From Pachyseris speciosa (taxonomy: Eukaryota; Cnidaria; Anthozoa; Scleractinia; Pachyseridae): a DNA stretch of 64,000 nucleotides. Positions within the stretch are counted from its first letter, which is position 1; each line of letters opens with the position of its first letter. The notes beneath the pieces are model-generated. The model ran no database searches and was not told the DNA's origin. It saw nothing but the letters and a program-made list of their open reading frames with translations. The position numbers were made by a program, and so were the translations under genes. This document shows, one piece after another, positions 63,601 to 64,000 of the stretch. The stretch spans positions 231,001 through 295,000 of the forward strand of contig JAEMWC010000239.1 in assembly GCA_016490735.1 (NCBI GenBank). The letters are read 5' to 3'.

Positions 63601-63935
63601 TATGTGCAAGTGTGTGATTGTCAGCCAGTTGCTGTCACACTCTTGAAATGCCAGTTCTGGCCGGGGTCACCAGCAAATCCCACCACAGGATTTAGCTTCA
63701 AACTGATGGGGTTTGTTGAGAAGGTCTTTCTGCATTGTCAAGTGTCCCTGCTAAACATCTCGGAAGTGATAGCAGAACTTAATCCTCAACTACAACCAAC
63801 ACATGTAGGTTTGCATGAAGAAATGACCAGATACATGTTTTTTTTTATTCACTGATTCTGATTGAATTGTATATATGTTTTTCAGGTTAGCTCAATTTAC
63901 AGTATTCTTAATTCAGAATGCTTTGAAGAATTCAG
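57629..63935 (+). CDS. KDZ-type (Kyakuja-Dileera-Zisupton) transposase gene, 5' part
   Basis: Plus-strand exons 57,629-58,062; 62,905-63,007; 63,584-63,804; 63,886-63,935, continuing past the window. Exon 1 has an N-terminal region (NWEKVREKLLNSYISEQQLPD) then a cysteine cluster, CNLCKRQEGIATTRCEYC then YFCVGCARALH and FHVLEQWK. Later exons give DGVFVPLYSDEATVGYG, LKYVQVCDCQPVAVTLLKC, FWPGSPANPTTGFSF and CQVSLLNISEV, the typical KDZ pattern. Splice phases agree (0, 1, 0). In exon 1 the N-terminal part and the cysteine cluster are in different frames (-1 shift near 57,920-57,930), so this copy may be broken. The first intron contains the Ty3/gypsy element. Confidence 0.8.
58126..58288 (-). repeat. 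Ty3/gypsy 3' LTR
   Basis: 163 bp, TG…CA ends. Differs from the other LTR mainly by small indels (for example CACACAAC versus CACACGTACAAC). Confidence 0.93.
58289..58302 (-). other. Ty3/gypsy polypurine tract
   Basis: On the minus strand AGAAGGGGAGGAAA directly precedes the 3' LTR, as expected for plus-strand priming. Confidence 0.8.
58421..59948 (-). pseudogene. Ty3/gypsy integrase and C-terminal tail
   Basis: Zinc-binding HHCC region (HEEHPG…CEVC), catalytic core Asp/Asp/Glu in HIDFAE, VSDNGPQF and NGAAERTVQ (59,948-59,181). In other frames follow a C-terminal part with a GPL-type module (RRLGPLTYLVRV, 59,157-58,735) and a Pro/Val-rich tail (58,795-58,421). Frame changes near 59,170 and 58,740 break it. 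Confidence 0.85.
59822..60319 (-). pseudogene. Ty3/gypsy RT thumb, RNase H lost
   Basis: VEFLGYRVDGEG, LRSYLGLLNYYGNFIPNLS and W…ECEQAFVHSKAEL mark the RT thumb/connection. The RNase H core that should follow is absent, and the frame changes directly into the segment before integrase. Confidence 0.8.
60352..61234. mobile_element. TIR element inserted in the gypsy RT
   Basis: Ends AAAATAACCGCTCT (60,352-60,365) and AGAGCGGTTATTTT (61,221-61,234) are inverted repeats. The interior is peppered with GCTGGCTGG/TTGCTGGC motifs near both ends and is non-coding. It carries a SINE at 60,652-60,873. Confidence 0.75.
60652..60873 (+). mobile_element. tRNA-derived SINE nested in the TIR element
   Basis: GGCGTAGTGGTGAGAGCGC (A-box region), GGGTTCGATTCCC (B box), AAAACCAACATTTGATTTGA, and tail TACTACCGAGGGTAAATAAA ending in TTATTATTATT. 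Confidence 0.75.
61235..61397. other. palindromic AT-rich segment in gypsy remnant
   Basis: Contains an AT-rich palindrome at about 61,247-61,293 (AAATATTAATTTAAATTT and its complement). Origin unclear; may be a further small insertion. Confidence 0.45.
61398..62215 (-). pseudogene. Ty3/gypsy protease remnant and RT N-terminal part
   Basis: Begins inside the protease (LPLIVVDGDGPPLLGRNWL); the catalytic Asp motif is missing. RT follows: DRLESQGVVTKVERSDWASP, VPKKDGSIRICGDF, FSKTDLSNAYQQ. The YxDD box reads RIDD. It stops at the inserted element. Confidence 0.85.
62188..62634 (-). pseudogene. Ty3/gypsy Gag, truncated
   Basis: 148 codons from the ATG at 62,634, with a retrotransposon Gag fold signature (W…F…YLVAKG…, ALRTLNAYF, ERHVFRNMAQREGETVDQF). 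It breaks off before any zinc knuckle. Confidence 0.85.
62652..62669 (-). other. Ty3/gypsy primer-binding-like site
   Basis: TGGCGACGAGGATGGGAT starts one base after the 5' LTR on the minus strand. The TGG start fits a tRNA 3'-CCA primer; which tRNA is not known. Confidence 0.55.
62671..62840 (-). repeat. Ty3/gypsy 5' LTR
   Basis: 170 bp, TG…CA ends, next to the Gag start. Near-identity to the 3' LTR suggests insertion was not ancient. Confidence 0.93.
63336..63382. repeat. (GAT)n-like simple repeat
   Basis: Short imperfect GAT/GAC repeats in an intron of the KDZ gene. Confidence 0.7.
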
Positions 63936-64000
63936 GTATGTGTGTATGGTTGAGAGTGTCAGACCTGCTATGTAGTGTACAATATCTCATAACATTCCCA

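Overview
This looks like animal nuclear DNA, most likely from a cnidarian (an anthozoan or coral-like genome). It is AT-rich, with short exons joined by GT-AG introns, and it is crowded with MITEs, tRNA-derived SINEs, L1/Tx1-like and CR1-like LINE remnants, a Ty3/gypsy element, a THAP/TTAA DNA transposon and a KDZ-type transposase gene. The taxon is inferred from style and families; no rRNA or other marker gene is present.

The centre of the window (24.7-54.0 kb) holds a head-to-head pair of related genes. Gene A (minus, 41,233 to 24,677) and gene B (plus, 41,573 to 54,006) each encode, in order, an RRM-like domain, KH-like domains, a Macro domain (ADP-ribose binding), a disordered linker, a C3HC4 RING finger and a Deltex C-terminal (DTC) domain. 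I could place every exon of both genes with matching intron phases: about 919 aa for A and 1,196 aa for B. The start codons are only 339 bp apart. That shared promoter contains matches to a STAT/GAS element, a kappaB site, an IRF/ISRE site and two ETS cores. In mammals PARP9 (macro) and DTX3L (KH-RING-DTC) are separate proteins that form a complex and share an interferon-inducible bidirectional promoter; here both activities sit in one chain and the gene is duplicated head to head. A third, broken copy (DTC exons only, 2-bp deletion) lies at 9.3-11.2 kb.

Layout. 0-1.6 kb: last exon of an unrecognised plus-strand gene. 4.5-9.0 kb: THAP/DDE/OTU/CXC transposon with TTAA flanks, a MITE at one end and an 8-bp-unit minisatellite in its intron. 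9.3-11.2 kb: DTC pseudogene. 13-17.4 kb: repeats and LINE fragments. 18-20 kb: multiply broken TRIM (RING-B-box-coiled coil-filamin) pseudogene. 24.7-41.2 kb: gene A, whose second intron holds a degraded L1/Tx1-like LINE (33.4-38.7 kb) inserted in an inverted-repeat element. 41.2-54.0 kb: gene B. 54.7-57.6 kb: MITE, SINE and a retroelement tail. 57.6 kb to the end: a KDZ transposase gene running off the window, with a Ty3/gypsy element (two LTRs, 5-bp TSD) in its first intron. That element was itself hit by a TIR element carrying a SINE.

Functional reading: the RRM/KH part may bind nucleic acid or assemble complexes, the Macro domain reads ADP-ribose, and RING-DTC attaches ubiquitin to ADP-ribosylated targets. 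With the promoter motifs this suggests an inducible innate-immune or DNA-damage response locus. Domain calls rest on visible motifs; regulation and function are inferred.
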